From Sulfidibacter corallicola (GTDB taxonomy: Bacteria > Acidobacteriota > Holophagae > Acanthopleuribacterales > Acanthopleuribacteraceae): a stretch of 64,000 nt of DNA. The stretch spans positions 2,232,001-2,296,000 of the forward strand of contig NZ_CP071793.1 of assembly GCF_017498545.1 (NCBI RefSeq). The letters are read 5' to 3'. Shown here one piece after another: positions 29,533-39,248 of the stretch. How positions within the stretch are numbered: position 1 is the stretch's first letter; each line of letters begins with the position of its first letter. Both the position numbers and the translations under genes were made by a program. The notes under the pieces were generated by a model. That model did not search any database and had not been told where the DNA came from. It was given only the letters and a program-made list of their open reading frames with translations.

Positions 29533-30645
29533 TCAAAACCGGTATCCGAATCCCCGCGAGGACATGCTGAGACAGGCCGTGCAGGTGGACAGCAGTTCGC
29601 AAACCCGGTCGCCCACTTCGGCCGTGGTCATGGACTTGCGTTCGTCGCGCACCAGATCCACGGTCAAGGCGCCTTCGTGCACGGCACGCGCCACGGCGCG
29701 TTCCACCGCATCCGCCTCTTCGTCCAATTTCAGGGAATGACGAAGCAGCATGGCCGCACTCGAGATCGCCGCGTAGGGATTGGCGATACCCAGTCCGGCG
29801 ATGTCGGGGGCGGAGCCGTGAATCGGCTCGTACAATCCGGGTCCGTCGTCGCTGAGCGAAGCCGACGGCAACAACCCCATCGAACCGGCGAGCACACTCG
29901 CTTCGTCGGTGAGAATGTCGCCGAACATATTCTCGGTCACGATCACGTCGAAATAATCGGGTTTCTGAAGCAGGTGCATGGCGGCGGCATCCACGAGCAC
30001 GTGTTCCAATTTCACGTCGGGAAACTCGTCGTGAACGACCCGCTCGGCGGTGGCCCGCCACAGGCGCGACGTTTCGAGCACATTGGCCTTGTCGACCGAA
30101 GTCAGGCGTCCTTCGCGTTCCCGCGCCAACGAAGCCGCGATACGCACGATGCGCTCGACTTCGCCGACACTGTAGGTGCAGGTGTCGACGGCCACGTCGT
30201 TCTCGCGGGACTTGTGACCGAAATAGATGCCGCCCGTCAATTCACGGATGACGATCAAGTCCACGTCCCGCAACAGCTCGGGCTTGAGGGGCGCCTGATC
30301 GATCAGATCGGGATGGGGTTTGACCGGTCGAATGTTCGCGAAAACGCCCAACCCGCGACGCAACCGGAGCAGGCCCTGCTCGGGTCGCACCGGCGCGTTG
30401 GGGTCGTCCCATTTGGGTCCACCGATGGCGCCAAACAGCACCGCATCCGACTCGCGACACAGGTTCAAGGTCTGTTCGGGCAGCGGATCGCCACACTCAT
30501 CGATGGCGATGCCGCCGACGTGCGCTTCTTCGAAGGAGAATTCGTGATCGAAGTTCTCGCCGACCATTTCCAGCACGCGCCGGGCCTGGACGGTGACTTC
30601 CGGACCGATGCCGTCGCCCGGCAATACCGCTATTTTGGCTTTCAT
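29533..30645 (-). CDS. leuB: 3-isopropylmalate dehydrogenase
   Basis: 370 aa. NAD-dependent oxidative decarboxylation of 3-isopropylmalate in leucine synthesis. [10 protein letters not shown] at the N-terminus, [10 protein letters not shown] and the [21 protein letters not shown] active-site signature, and [12 protein letters not shown] for NAD binding are intact. The last ~20 residues ([17 protein letters not shown]) are a small tail beyond the usual end. Start overlaps leuD by 4 bp (ATGA), so the two are coupled. Third gene of leuCDB. Confidence 0.96.
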   Translation of the reverse strand: MKAKIAVLPGDGIGPEVTVQARRVLEMVGENFDHEFSFEEAHVGGIAIDECGDPLPEQTLNLCRESDAVLFGAIGGPKWDDPNAPVRPEQGLLRLRRGLGVFANIRPVKPHPDLIDQAPLKPELLRDVDLIVIRELTGGIYFGHKSRENDVAVDTCTYSVGEVERIVRIAASLAREREGRLTSVDKANVLETSRLWRATAERVVHDEFPDVKLEHVLVDAAAMHLLQKPDYFDVIVTENMFGDILTDEASVLAGSMGLLPSASLSDDGPGLYEPIHGSAPDIAGLGIANPYAAISSAAMLLRHSLKLDEEADAVERAVARAVHEGALTVDLVRDERKSMTTAEVGDRVCELLSTCTACLSMSSRGFGYRF

Positions 30646-31220
30646 GAGTGAGCCTCCTCGTAGGACTGGATCAACGCTCCCTGCTGCAGCAGAAACTCCA
30701 GGTGGTCAAGGCCGTTCAGCATGCAGTAGCGCGCGAACCCATCGATCTCGAACGATTCGCTGGTGCCGTCGACAGCCGTGGTCAGGGTTTGGGACGTTAA
30801 GTCGATCATGATTGCGGCACCGGGCGTACCGAGCAGCTTTTGGTGAAACGCCGGAGGGACGACGACGGGCAACAAACCGTTTTTCAATGCGTTGCTGCGA
30901 AAAATGTCGGCGATCCGGGTACTGATGACGGCCCGCAAGCCGCAGCCGAGCAGGGCCCAGGGCGCGTGCTCTCGAGAGCTGCCACAGCCGAAGTTGTCGC
31001 CGGCGACGAGCACCTGCGCGTCGCTGAATTGGGGCTGATTCAAGGGGAAATCGAGGTTGGATCCACCCGTGGCGTCGTATCGCCAATCCGCGAAGGCGTT
31101 CTCGCCCAGACCCGACTTATCGGTGACCTTGAGGAACCGGGCGGGAATGATCTGGTCGGTGTCGATATTGGTTTGGGGCAACACCACGGTCTTGCTCTCG
31201 ATCTTGGTGAACACTTCCAT
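30642..31220 (-). CDS. leuD: 3-isopropylmalate dehydratase small subunit
   Basis: 192 aa. Pairs with LeuC to isomerise 2- to 3-isopropylmalate. [12 protein letters not shown] and [17 protein letters not shown] are the standard small-subunit motifs. The ATG directly follows the leuC stop and its GGAGG ribosome site lies within the end of leuC. Confidence 0.96.
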   Translation of the reverse strand: MEVFTKIESKTVVLPQTNIDTDQIIPARFLKVTDKSGLGENAFADWRYDATGGSNLDFPLNQPQFSDAQVLVAGDNFGCGSSREHAPWALLGCGLRAVISTRIADIFRSNALKNGLLPVVVPPAFHQKLLGTPGAAIMIDLTSQTLTTAVDGTSESFEIDGFARYCMLNGLDHLEFLLQQGALIQSYEEAHS

Positions 31221-32651
31221 TTAGACGCCTCCCAATTCGCGTGCATCGGTGATGACACCCCGCACCGCGGTCGCCGCCGCGGTGAGCGGACTGGCCAGGA
31301 AGGTACGACTTCCCTTGCCCTGACGCCCCTCGAAGTTCCGGTTACTGGTGCTGACGGCGTATTCACCGGGGCTCAGTTGATCGCCGTTCATGGCGATGCA
31401 CATGGAACAACTGGGCTCGCGCCACTCGGCGCCCGCCTCGCGGAAAATGCGGTCGAGGCCTTCCGCTTCGGCCTGAACCTTGACCTCCTTGGATCCGGGC
31501 ACGATCAGGGCACGCATGCCGGAGGCCACCTTACGGTCCTTGAACACGGTCGCCGCCTGACGCAGATCCTGAATGCGCGAATTGGTGCAGCTTCCGATGA
31601 AGACGACGTCCACCTTGTGCCCCAGCAATTGCTGTCCTGGCTCCAAACCCATATACTGGAGTGCTTTATGCTCACTGGGGGAGCCGTTGGGATTGGGCAC
31701 ATGGGCCCGGATCGGCATCGTCATGCCGGGATGGGTTCCGTAGGTGATCATCGGCTCCAGGGAAGCCGCGTCCAGGTCGACTTCCGCATCGAAGGTCGCC
31801 CCCGGATCGGTGGGCAGGGCACGCCAGCAGGCGAGCGCCGCATCCCAATCGGCACCGCTGGGCGCCATTTCACGACCCGCCAGGTAGGCGTAGGTGGTTT
31901 CGTCCGGAGCGATCATGCCGGCTCGGGCACCGGCCTCGATCGACATGTTGCACACCGTCATCCGCTCATCCATGCCGAGCGCCTCGATGGCCTCCCCGCG
32001 ATACTCGAACACGTGGCCGGTACCGCCGCCAATGCCGATCTTGCCGATCAGGCCCAGAATCAGGTCTTTGGCGGTAACGCCGGGAGCCAGCCGGCCCTGC
32101 ACGTTGACGGCATAGGTATTGGGCTTGTATTGCAACAAACATTGGGTCGCCATCACGTGACCCACTTCGCTGGTACCGATGCCGAAGGCCAGCGCACCGA
32201 ACGCGCCGTGCGTGCTGGTGTGACTGTCACCGCAGACGATAGTCTTGCCCGGCTGAGTGGCCCCCAACTCGGGACCGATCACGTGCACGATGCCATTGCG
32301 GGAAGAGCTCAAATCGAACAACTGCACACCGAACTCGCGGCAGTTTTCGACCAGTTTGGCGACCTGGGCCTCGGCCAACGCATCGACAAAGGGGATGCGC
32401 CCACTCGGGGAGGTGGGAAGCGAGGGGGTCGAGTGGTCCATGGTGGCCAAACACTTGTCGGGCCGACGCAGGCGCAACCCGCGCCGGCGCAGCACGTCGA
32501 AAGCCTGGGGTGACGTAACTTCATGAATTAAATGAAGATCGATGTAGAGAACGGCGGGATTGTCGGCACTTTGGGGTTTGACGACGTGTCCGTTCCATAC
32601 TTTTTCAAAAAGCGTTTCAGGTTGCTGTGGGGATGTTGCACCCTCGTTCAT
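31221..32651 (-). CDS. leuC: 3-isopropylmalate dehydratase large subunit
   Basis: 476 aa, normal length. The three 4Fe-4S cysteines are in the [15 protein letters not shown] and [11 protein letters not shown] motifs; [32 protein letters not shown] is the family signature. First gene of leuCDB, with GGAGG 8 nt before the ATG. The ~460-nt leader between this start and the attenuator terminator at 33110-33145 holds no recognised gene. Confidence 0.96.
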   Translation of the reverse strand: MNEGATSPQQPETLFEKVWNGHVVKPQSADNPAVLYIDLHLIHEVTSPQAFDVLRRRGLRLRRPDKCLATMDHSTPSLPTSPSGRIPFVDALAEAQVAKLVENCREFGVQLFDLSSSRNGIVHVIGPELGATQPGKTIVCGDSHTSTHGAFGALAFGIGTSEVGHVMATQCLLQYKPNTYAVNVQGRLAPGVTAKDLILGLIGKIGIGGGTGHVFEYRGEAIEALGMDERMTVCNMSIEAGARAGMIAPDETTYAYLAGREMAPSGADWDAALACWRALPTDPGATFDAEVDLDAASLEPMITYGTHPGMTMPIRAHVPNPNGSPSEHKALQYMGLEPGQQLLGHKVDVVFIGSCTNSRIQDLRQAATVFKDRKVASGMRALIVPGSKEVKVQAEAEGLDRIFREAGAEWREPSCSMCIAMNGDQLSPGEYAVSTSNRNFEGRQGKGSRTFLASPLTAAATAVRGVITDARELGGV

Positions 32652-33109
32652 GGCAAAGCCTCCGATGATTACAAAAGGGACGACACTTCAGATAAAAGGC
32701 ACCATCTACAATGTGCAATTCATAGTTGGATCCTGTCGCAACAAAAGCATAACCCTGTCCTTCAAAGCACAGTAAACCCATAACTCCTACCAATCTATCT
32801 CTCGATAAATGAGCAATAGATTCTCGAAGCATCAATCAATTCAATGCCACATTTGTATTCAGGAACACAAATGCATACTAATACCATTATCCATCCCCAC
32901 GGAGAGGATGAAGACCGTGAATGTGGTTTCGGAAATTTCGAATGGTTCCCGGTGAGGGTGAGGATACTCCGCATCTTCGAGGATTCGGGAACCGGGTGAT
33001 CATCGCGGGACAATCATGGGGGAACGTTGAGGAAAAAGGATTGGGGAATGGGGTAAACGGGTTTCGAATTGGGGGAAAACATGGGAAATCCGGGTTTGAC
33101 CATCTCCGA
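32652..33109 (-). other. leuC 5' leader downstream of the attenuator
   Basis: No supportable gene. If transcription starts at the promoter near 33290, this is untranslated mRNA transcribed only when the attenuator is read through; an additional internal promoter cannot be excluded. Confidence 0.4.
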
Positions 33110-33145
33110 AAACAAAAAAACCCGCGCTGGTAAGTGGCGCGGGTT
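33110..33145 (-). terminator. Attenuator terminator of the leuCDB operon
   Basis: On the minus strand, 9-bp stem AACCCGCGC / GCGCGGGTT with a 9-nt loop, followed by seven T then G and TTTT. It lies 27 nt after the stop codon of the leucine leader peptide and ~460 nt before leuC. Confidence 0.85.
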
Positions 33146-33185
33146 CAACAACTTGCAATTTTGGTATTCGGCTATCCCACGCCAC
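33134..33185 (-). promoter_or_regulatory. Antiterminator pairing in the leuCDB leader
   Basis: GTGGCGTGGG at 33185-33176 (last codons of the leader peptide, minus strand) can pair over 10 bp, one U.G, with CCCGCGCCAC at 33143-33134, which contains most of the terminator's 5' arm. The two structures exclude each other, as needed for attenuation. Confidence 0.65.
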
Positions 33186-33255
33186 CTATAGGGCATCCTA
33201 GAATCGATAGTTCAATGCTTAGTAGGATGTGGTTGGTGGCGATGGAAACGTTCAT
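33172..33255 (-). CDS. Leucine leader peptide of leuCDB (27 aa)
   Basis: ATG at 33255 with GAAGGA upstream. Starts MNVSIATNHILLSIELSILG and ends at TAG (33174-33172). Leu residues 11, 12, 16 and 19 are all encoded by CTA, presumably a rare codon in this GC-rich genome, which makes translation sensitive to charged leucyl-tRNA. The peptide is read between a good promoter and the terminator at 33110-33145, the standard position for an attenuation leader. Its role is to sense leucine by ribosome stalling; the product itself is not expected to function. Confidence 0.75.
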   Translation of the reverse strand: MNVSIATNHILLSIELSILGCPIGGVG

Positions 33256-33287
33256 TTGAAAAATGGTCCTTCGAAAAGGTTTTCTGG

Positions 33288-33316
33288 ATCGTAGGCCACT
33301 TGATCTTTGGGGTCAA
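33288..33316 (-). promoter_or_regulatory. Sigma-70-type promoter of leuCDB
   Basis: Minus strand TTGACC (33316-33311), 17-bp spacer, TACGAT (33293-33288). Start of transcription is expected near 33281, about 25 nt before the leader-peptide ATG. Confidence 0.6.
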
Positions 33317-33579
33317 GTAAAAAAAATCACTTTCACGGTTCCTCACACAACACTCATCCAAAATGCGAGAAACCGTCTCGTCTCCACCACAACGCCGTGA
33401 AAAAACTACCGGCAAAGACAGCGTTCATTTATATCAATTAATAAGGCATCCATTCACCCAACCGAGCCGTTTTCAACATGACCAAAAATACTCGAGAAAA
33501 ACTTTGACATTTTGGTTGCCACCCAAACCCCAAAGTGTTACTTGTTTTATATAGCAAGATTTTGTTCGGAGACACGTAC

Positions 33580-33666
33580 ATGGCCACCGATCTTTCCTTC
33601 AACCACAACGACAGCCTATACCTGACTTCCGATCTAGCTCTAGCCCTCCCGAGCCCCCCGTTCTGA
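33580..33666 (+). CDS. Leucine leader peptide of leuA (28 aa)
   Basis: ATG at 33580 with CGGAG upstream, stop TGA at 33664-33666. Sequence begins MATDLSFNHNDSLYLTSDLA and has six Leu (residues 5, 13, 15, 19, 21, 23), three of them CTA. It is followed at once by a strong terminator and then, ~165 nt later, leuA. Leucine shortage should stall the ribosome in this peptide and favour readthrough into leuA. A TTGACA at 33504-33509 and a TATATA at 33548-33553 lie upstream but are too far apart to form one promoter, so the promoter is not assigned. Confidence 0.78.
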   Translation: MATDLSFNHNDSLYLTSDLALALPSPPF

Positions 33667-33697
33667 AGCCACGTCTCACGACGCCACGGGGGGCCTC
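33651..33697 (+). promoter_or_regulatory. Antiterminator pairing in the leuA leader
   Basis: GAGCCCCCCGT (33651-33661, last codons of the leader peptide) can pair with ACGGGGGGCCTC (33686-33697) with one bulged C. The second element includes the terminator's 5' arm, so pairing would block the terminator. A ribosome reaching the TGA at 33664 would cover the first element and permit termination. Confidence 0.65.
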
Positions 33698-33730
33698 ATA
33701 CCGAGCGAACGGTATGAGGCCCTTTTTCTT
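33691..33730 (+). terminator. Attenuator terminator of leuA
   Basis: Perfect 13-bp stem GGGCCTCATACCG / CGGTATGAGGCCC with a 6-nt loop, followed by TTTTTCTT. It lies between the leader peptide stop and leuA. Confidence 0.9.
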
Positions 33731-33885
33731 TTCACGCTTACGTTCTCTTTCGTTCCCCCCAAGCCCCTTACAACGGCTCGCACTTGGTCTCGTGCCCTCG
33801 CCGCCGTTACCCCCAACACCCAAGGTGCAGCTCACGGCTTTCAGCCAAGGCTACTTACCGTCATTTATAGAGGAGATTTTTCATC

Positions 33886-35508
33886 ATGGAGAAGAACGCT
33901 ACCACTGAGCGTCCGGAGCAGATCGACCCGAAAACGTCAGACAATCGCGTGGTCATTTTCGACACGACCCTGCGTGACGGTGAACAATCGCCCGGCGCAA
34001 GCATGAATCTCTCCGAGAAAATCGTCATTGCGCAGGCCCTGCGCGATTTGCGCGTCGACGTCATCGAAGCGGGTTTCCCCATCGCTTCTCCCGGCGATTT
34101 CGAAGCGGTGCGCGCGATCGCCCGTCAGGTCCAGGGACCGACGATCGCCGGCCTGGCCCGCTGCCAGAAACAGGATATCGACCGCGCCTGGGATGCCTTA
34201 CAGGACGCCACCCACAAGCGCATTCACGTGTTTTTGGCGACCAGCGCCATCCACCGCGAATACAAACTCAACATGGCCAAGGAAGAAATCGTGCGGCGCG
34301 CCGTGGAGGGTGTCACCATGGCTCGGGCCTACTGTGACGACGTGGAGTTTTCCGCCGAGGACGCCGCCCGCACGGAACCGGACTTCCTCGCGGAAGTGGT
34401 GGAGCGCGTCATCGAAGCCGGCGCGACGACGGTCAACATCCCGGACACGGTGGGCTACGCCATGCCCAACCAGTTTTCGGACCTGATCCATCACCTGAAA
34501 TCCCACGTGCGCGACATCGACAAGGCGATCATCAGCGTGCACTGCCACAACGATCTGGGCATGGCCGTCGCCAACAGTCTCGCCGCGGTCAAAGCCGGTG
34601 CCCGCCAAATCGAATGCACCATCAACGGGATCGGCGAGCGGGCCGGCAACTGCTCGCTCGAGGAAGCGGTGATGGCGATGCGTACCCGTCGCGACTATTT
34701 CGATCTGGAAACCAACATCAACACCCGCGCCATTTTCCCAACCAGTAAGTTGGTCTCCAACATCACCGGCCTGCACGTCCAGCGCAACAAGGCCATCGTC
34801 GGGCAAAACGCCTTCGCCCACGAGGCCGGCATCCATCAGCACGGCGTGCTGAAGCACCAGGAAACCTACGAGATCATGAAGCCGGAAGACGTGGGCATCA
34901 AGAGCAACCAGCTCGTCCTGGGCAAGCACAGCGGCCGGCACGCGTTCCGCAACTGGGTGGAAGAGCACGGGTACACGCTTAGCGACGAGGAGTTCCAGCG
35001 AGCGTTCGAAGCCTTCAAGGTGCTGGCGGACAAAAAGAAAGATATCTACGACGCGGATATCGAAGCCCTGATCGAAGGTGGGCTCAACCGCCAGGACACA
35101 CCTTGGCAGATCGTCTCCATCCAAACCAACGCGGGGACCAACGCGATCCCCACCGCCACCATCGCCTTGCTGCATGCCGGCGAGAATCGCCGCGTGGAGG
35201 AAGCCGCCTGTGGCGACGGTCCGGTGGACGCGTTGTACAAAGCCATCGAACGCGTGGTCGGCTTTCGGGTCCGTCTCAAGGACTACCAACTGCGAAGCAT
35301 CACCCGTGGCAAGGATGCTCAGGGTGAAATCTCCATCGCGGTGGAAATCGACAACCGAACCTATCGCGGTCGCTCGGTCAGCACGGACATCATGGAAGCC
35401 AGCGCCAAGGCCTTCCTGAACGTGATCAACGGCTATATCAACCAGCGGGAACGGTCCTTGGCCAATGCGGCCGCCGGTGCCGAACAGCTTGTCGGCGCGC
35501 GTCCCTGA
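33886..35508 (+). CDS. leuA: 2-isopropylmalate synthase
   Basis: 540 aa. First committed step of leucine synthesis: acetyl-CoA plus 2-oxoisovalerate. [16 protein letters not shown] at residues ~25-40 is the HMG-CoA-lyase-like barrel signature; [21 protein letters not shown] and [11 protein letters not shown] hold metal and substrate residues; [13 protein letters not shown] follows. The C-terminal ~130 residues form the LeuA allosteric (leucine feedback) domain. The start has AGGAG 13 nt upstream. Divergent from leuCDB; both operons carry their own leucine leader. A terminator follows. Confidence 0.96.
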   Translation: MEKNATTERPEQIDPKTSDNRVVIFDTTLRDGEQSPGASMNLSEKIVIAQALRDLRVDVIEAGFPIASPGDFEAVRAIARQVQGPTIAGLARCQKQDIDRAWDALQDATHKRIHVFLATSAIHREYKLNMAKEEIVRRAVEGVTMARAYCDDVEFSAEDAARTEPDFLAEVVERVIEAGATTVNIPDTVGYAMPNQFSDLIHHLKSHVRDIDKAIISVHCHNDLGMAVANSLAAVKAGARQIECTINGIGERAGNCSLEEAVMAMRTRRDYFDLETNINTRAIFPTSKLVSNITGLHVQRNKAIVGQNAFAHEAGIHQHGVLKHQETYEIMKPEDVGIKSNQLVLGKHSGRHAFRNWVEEHGYTLSDEEFQRAFEAFKVLADKKKDIYDADIEALIEGGLNRQDTPWQIVSIQTNAGTNAIPTATIALLHAGENRRVEEAACGDGPVDALYKAIERVVGFRVRLKDYQLRSITRGKDAQGEISIAVEIDNRTYRGRSVSTDIMEASAKAFLNVINGYINQRERSLANAAAGAEQLVGARP

Positions 35509-35526
35509 TGCAGGCTTGAAAATCTC

Positions 35527-35560
35527 GGCGCGATCGGGGGGATTTCCGGTCGCGCCTTTA
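35527..35560 (+). terminator. Terminator after leuA
   Basis: 11-bp stem GGCGCGATCGG / CCGGTCGCGCC (one G.T pair) with an 8-nt loop, then TTTATA. Confidence 0.75.
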
Positions 35561-35682
35561 TAGCAACTCGGGCGGCCCCGACTGCGACATCTCGAAAATC
35601 GGTCCGGTTTTCCGGGGCTCGCTTCACATAGCCGGAATCCGCGTCCGCCGTTTCCCGCGGCGGGGGCCACGAACCGCGCGTT

Positions 35683-36699
35683 CTAAAACGAACGGACCGA
35701 GCGAAGGACCCGAAACATTCCGGTGGAAGGATCGCGGGCCAATTCGAGGTAGGGCCTGCGATTGCCCGGCTCGAAGATGGCGATATGGGAATCGGTCACC
35801 GACACGCTGCCCTGAAACGATACCCGTTCGTGGTGATAGGTGCGGTAGGCGTTGATCAAATGACGGCACATCTGCATGAAATCGCTATCGTTTTCCTGGA
35901 ATTCGAAGAAGAACGAGGCGATACCGTGATAGGCGAGCGCTTCGTAAATGCGCACCGCGGCGTCCTGCAAAATGCGGTACTCGGGATAACGTATGTCCAT
36001 CAGATGCCGTCGATCGGCAAAGACGACGTAGGAGAAAATCGCCTCGGGGAACAGTTTCCGAAGCGGCACGAACAGGGTCTCGTACAGGGATTCGGCCTGG
36101 ACGTCGATCTTGCCGGTCTTGCTCTCGAGAATGATGAGATGGCGCTTGGACAAATAGCGAAAGTCGAACAGCCCGTCCAGGTCGGTAACGTGCTGGTAAC
36201 CCCACTTGCCCTGACCGGTCTTCTTCAGCAGGATCATGTTCGGGTAGCGCCCGATCTTGAGCACGTAGCGCTTGGTGTTGGCCACCACGTAGTTCTCACG
36301 GTTCTTGGGATCGAAGCTCTTGTCGAAGAGCCCGCCGATCCTGCCGCGATTCTGGTCGAAGCGCTGCAGAAAGCGTTTCATGACGCGGCGCGCGATGCGT
36401 TCGGCCAGGTCGCCCTTCATGTTGGGAATGCCGGTTTCGTCGAAGGGATAGGTGGAACACAACAGATCGCCGAGCGAGTAGAGCCCGTAACGTCGACCCG
36501 TGACCTCGTAACTGATCAGCAGCTTTTCCGATTCGGGCAGATCCTGATTGATGGGATCGTTGGAATGGTGCAATTTGAATTTGGTCCGCATGCCGTGTGA
36601 GCGCGTGCAGGAATACACAGGTGGTTCACCTGAAAAAAAGTCCCAAGGAATCGGTAGATACCGAAAAAAGGGAGAATGGGTAAAGCTCTGACTGGTCAT
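35683..36699 (-). CDS. Uncharacterised protein with a possible PD-(D/E)XK core
   Basis: 338 aa, no signal peptide or membrane helix. Not recognised by family. Residues 173-194 read TDLDGLFDF...LIILESKTGK, i.e. Asp, a hydrophobic strand, then E-S-K, the spacing of the PD-(D/E)XK nuclease fold; the preceding segment NTKRYVLKIGRYPNMILLKK would supply the first strands. This is a by-eye motif match only. The rest is rich in aromatic residues (FFFEFQENDSDF). An in-frame ATG at 36591 (MRTKFKLHH) is an alternative start because the first 36 residues look unconserved and neither start has a strong ribosome site. It is monocistronic and convergent with leuA. Confidence 0.5.
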   Translation of the reverse strand: MTSQSFTHSPFFRYLPIPWDFFSGEPPVYSCTRSHGMRTKFKLHHSNDPINQDLPESEKLLISYEVTGRRYGLYSLGDLLCSTYPFDETGIPNMKGDLAERIARRVMKRFLQRFDQNRGRIGGLFDKSFDPKNRENYVVANTKRYVLKIGRYPNMILLKKTGQGKWGYQHVTDLDGLFDFRYLSKRHLIILESKTGKIDVQAESLYETLFVPLRKLFPEAIFSYVVFADRRHLMDIRYPEYRILQDAAVRIYEALAYHGIASFFFEFQENDSDFMQMCRHLINAYRTYHHERVSFQGSVSVTDSHIAIFEPGNRRPYLELARDPSTGMFRVLRSVRSF

Positions 36700-37161
36700 G
36701 ACGGAAAGCTTATCCTATTACAAATCTTTGGGTTCAACAAGCACAAGCATGGTGGCGAGCCCCGGAACCACCGCCACGCCATTGCCGCGAAGGACCGGTA
36801 GTGGTTCGTCTCCGGCGAAGAAAGGGAAGGATTGGTGATGGCCGAGTTCGAGGGGGTACCCCGAACCCGGCCGTTTCGTGCGAACGCCTCCAGCAAGTGC
36901 CCATCCAGGAACAGGGTCGTTATGAAAACGCTCCTCCGAATCGGCAGGGTCGCCAAGACCAACCGGCAACGGCAGCCAGGAATCAGGCACCAGCTAAACA
37001 CCTCTGAACACGTATCTTGCTGAGATCTGACCCCTGAGACCTGATGCCGTACCCATCCAGTCAAACCACCTTGGGAGTTGTCCTCCTTTCATTTCTGGAT
37101 GGGCTCTGGCCAACCTGGCGCGATTGCCTCGCGAAAGGTTGCAGCCAGAAAGCCGATCGGC
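36700..37161. other. Intergenic region
   Basis: About 460 bp between two minus-strand genes. No gene or regulatory signal could be supported; a short CTGA/ACCTGA low-complexity stretch lies near 37018-37042. Confidence 0.4.
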
Positions 37162-38286
37162 TCATCGGTTGGAAAAGTCGCGAATCAGTTTGCCCAGCGC
37201 CTTCTCGCGCTGCTTGCGGGCCATGCGGCCCTGAAGGGTTTGCAGTTCTTCGTGTCGCAACAGCTCTTTCTTTACTTTGCGGTAGCTGTCGAGACGCCGT
37301 TGGGCCAGTTCCCCGCCGGCAACCGCGTCCAGGACCGCACAGCCCGGTTCGCTTTCATGGCGACAATCGCGGAACCGGCATCGCCGAGCCAGGTCCTCGA
37401 CATCGGCGAACACCTGCTCCAAGGCTTCGTCTCCCTGCCAGAGCGCCAGCTCGCGAAGCCCCGGGGTATCGATCACCATGGCACCGTTCGGCAGCCGAAA
37501 CAACTCCCGGCTGGTGGTGGTGTGTCGACCCCTTTGGTCCGAGGCCCGTACGGCCAGGGTGGCCTGGCGATCGGCGTCGAGTAGATGGTTGGTCAGGGTG
37601 GATTTGCCCACCCCGGAAGAACCGAGCAACGCCACGGTCTTTCCGGGCTGGAGGTAGGCAGCCAGCGCGTCGAGTCCTTCTCCGGTCATGACGGAAACCG
37701 GGTGAATCGGCGTTCCGAAGGCGACCGCTTCCGCTTGTTCCACGATCTCATCGGGATCGGGATGGAGATCGGCCTTGGTCAGGACGACCACCGGCCGTGC
37801 GCCACTTTCCCAGACCAGGGTGAGGTAGCGCTCGAGGCGAGCCGGGTTCCAATCTCGGTTCATGGAACTGACCAACCAGACCCAATCCACATTGGCGACC
37901 AGCGGCTGGCCATCGACGGCGCCCGGCGCTTTACGGATAAGGCAGGTTCTTCGGGGCAGCACCGACTCGATCTGGAGTTCGCCCGCACCGGGCTGACCGC
38001 GCCACGCCACCCAATCCCCCGTTACCGGCAGATCGGCGCCGGAAACCGTCTGGTGGGAAAGGCGACCCGAAAAAGATGCCAGACAGGTCCCCCCGGCGGT
38101 GGCCAGATCACATAAACCGCGCCGGACGGCAATCACCCGACCCGGCTGGACCCGGGCATCGCGAGCTTGACGGGCGCAGTGATCGAACGCCTCCGCCCAC
38201 GTCGCATCCCAGCCCAGCGGACCCAAGTCCCTTTCATGGGGATGGATATTGGCATCGTTACGAGAATTTCCTTGCTTGTCGCACAT
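37162..38286 (-). CDS. rsgA: Small ribosomal subunit biogenesis GTPase RsgA
   Basis: 374 aa from the ATG at 38286 (GAGGAG upstream). Circularly permuted GTPase: G4 VLTKADL precedes G1 GSSGVGKSTL and G3 DTPGLRE. An N-terminal OB-like region and a C-terminal zinc finger (CRFRDCRHESEPGCAV) are present, with a basic tail. RsgA assists late 30S maturation and dissociates after GTP hydrolysis. Confidence 0.93.
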   Translation of the reverse strand: MCDKQGNSRNDANIHPHERDLGPLGWDATWAEAFDHCARQARDARVQPGRVIAVRRGLCDLATAGGTCLASFSGRLSHQTVSGADLPVTGDWVAWRGQPGAGELQIESVLPRRTCLIRKAPGAVDGQPLVANVDWVWLVSSMNRDWNPARLERYLTLVWESGARPVVVLTKADLHPDPDEIVEQAEAVAFGTPIHPVSVMTGEGLDALAAYLQPGKTVALLGSSGVGKSTLTNHLLDADRQATLAVRASDQRGRHTTTSRELFRLPNGAMVIDTPGLRELALWQGDEALEQVFADVEDLARRCRFRDCRHESEPGCAVLDAVAGGELAQRRLDSYRKVKKELLRHEELQTLQGRMARKQREKALGKLIRDFSNR

Positions 38287-38858
38287 TGAAAAAACGCTCC
38301 TCGAAAGGCAGCGAGAAAGACACCCACTTCCGGGACCCGGCACCGAGCCGCGTGGAAAACACGCGTACGCAAGGGACCATGCCGAACGCACACCAAGAGC
38401 TGTCAGGCTCTCGAGAGGGCTGACCTTCTCGGTTCAAACCCAGGCACGAATTGTCAGAAGGAGCGTTTTAGACAAGCATAAAGTACATCTTCCCAAATTT
38501 TCAAAAACAACCCCACCTTATCGAGAAATCGCAAGGGGGTCAATAGCGTTCCATCCGAACCGCCGTTGACCGCGGACGTTCACCACAAAACCACTTGATC
38601 TTGTAAAGCGTGAATCGCTTCGAAAAGTCGGCCGGACCGGCCGACATACTTCAGTTCCGACCCTCGCAGCATGCGGGAACGTCTCGGCTAAATTGTTTCG
38701 GCAAGTTCAGCCGGCGGGCTTACCGTCCCTGCCGAACCTCCCAGGCACAACGAACCTCTCGGCATTCGGGGACTCCGCGGGGGTCCGTTTCGAGAGAGGT
38801 CAGCGGGAAAACGGGGTCGAATCGAGTTCGCCGAAACCCCTGGAGGACGTACGCCAAA
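38287..38858. other. Intergenic region with possible decayed repeat
   Basis: No gene. At about 38655-38790 phrases such as GACCCTCGCAGCATGCGGGAACGTC and CTCTCGGCATTCGGGGACTC resemble the flanks of the 149-bp repeat near 2.9-3.1 kb, without an intact hairpin; this may be a degenerate copy. Confidence 0.3.
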
Positions 38859-39248
38859 CTAGGTCTTTCCGGTTTTTTGGGCGCACAGTTCCCCGACCGA
38901 GGCCAGGAGATCGGGCAGGTGAAAGGGCTTCGCGAAGGTCCTGTCCGCGCCGAGTCGTTCCGCCACGTCCAGGTAGTTGAGGTGCTCGCCTCCCCAGCAG
39001 GTGGCCCCGGAAATGGCGATCACCTTGATCTCGGGCGCGAGGTCCCGAAGGACGCGAAGTATGTAGATGCCCTCCTTTTCGGGCATGACGATATCGGTGA
39101 TCACGAGGTCGGGCGGCGAGCACTTCACCTGCCGCTCACCTTCTTCACCATTGCAGGCGGTCCGCACCTGATAGCCCTTTCGGGAGAGTGCGAGACTCAT
39201 CAATTCAAGAGTCGCCGGGTCATCATCGATAATCAACACGTCGTTCAT
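38859..39248 (-). CDS. Single-domain response regulator (CheY-like)
   Basis: 129 aa, a receiver domain only. Acidic pocket D8-D10, phospho-acceptor Asp52 in VITDIVMP, Ser/Thr switch in VIAISGA, and Lys in FAKPF. No DNA-binding or enzymatic output, so it acts through protein contacts, as CheY or Spo0F do. No kinase gene is adjacent; the hybrid kinase at 55 kb is too far away to assign as partner. Confidence 0.92.
   Translation of the reverse strand: MNDVLIIDDDPATLELMSLALSRKGYQVRTACNGEEGERQVKCSPPDLVITDIVMPEKEGIYILRVLRDLAPEIKVIAISGATCWGGEHLNYLDVAERLGADRTFAKPFHLPDLLASVGELCAQKTGKT

Noticed and set aside
33504..33553. TTGACA (33504) plus TATATA (33548) as the leuA promoter
   Set aside because: The spacing is 38 bp, too long for one sigma-70 promoter; each element lacks a proper partner.
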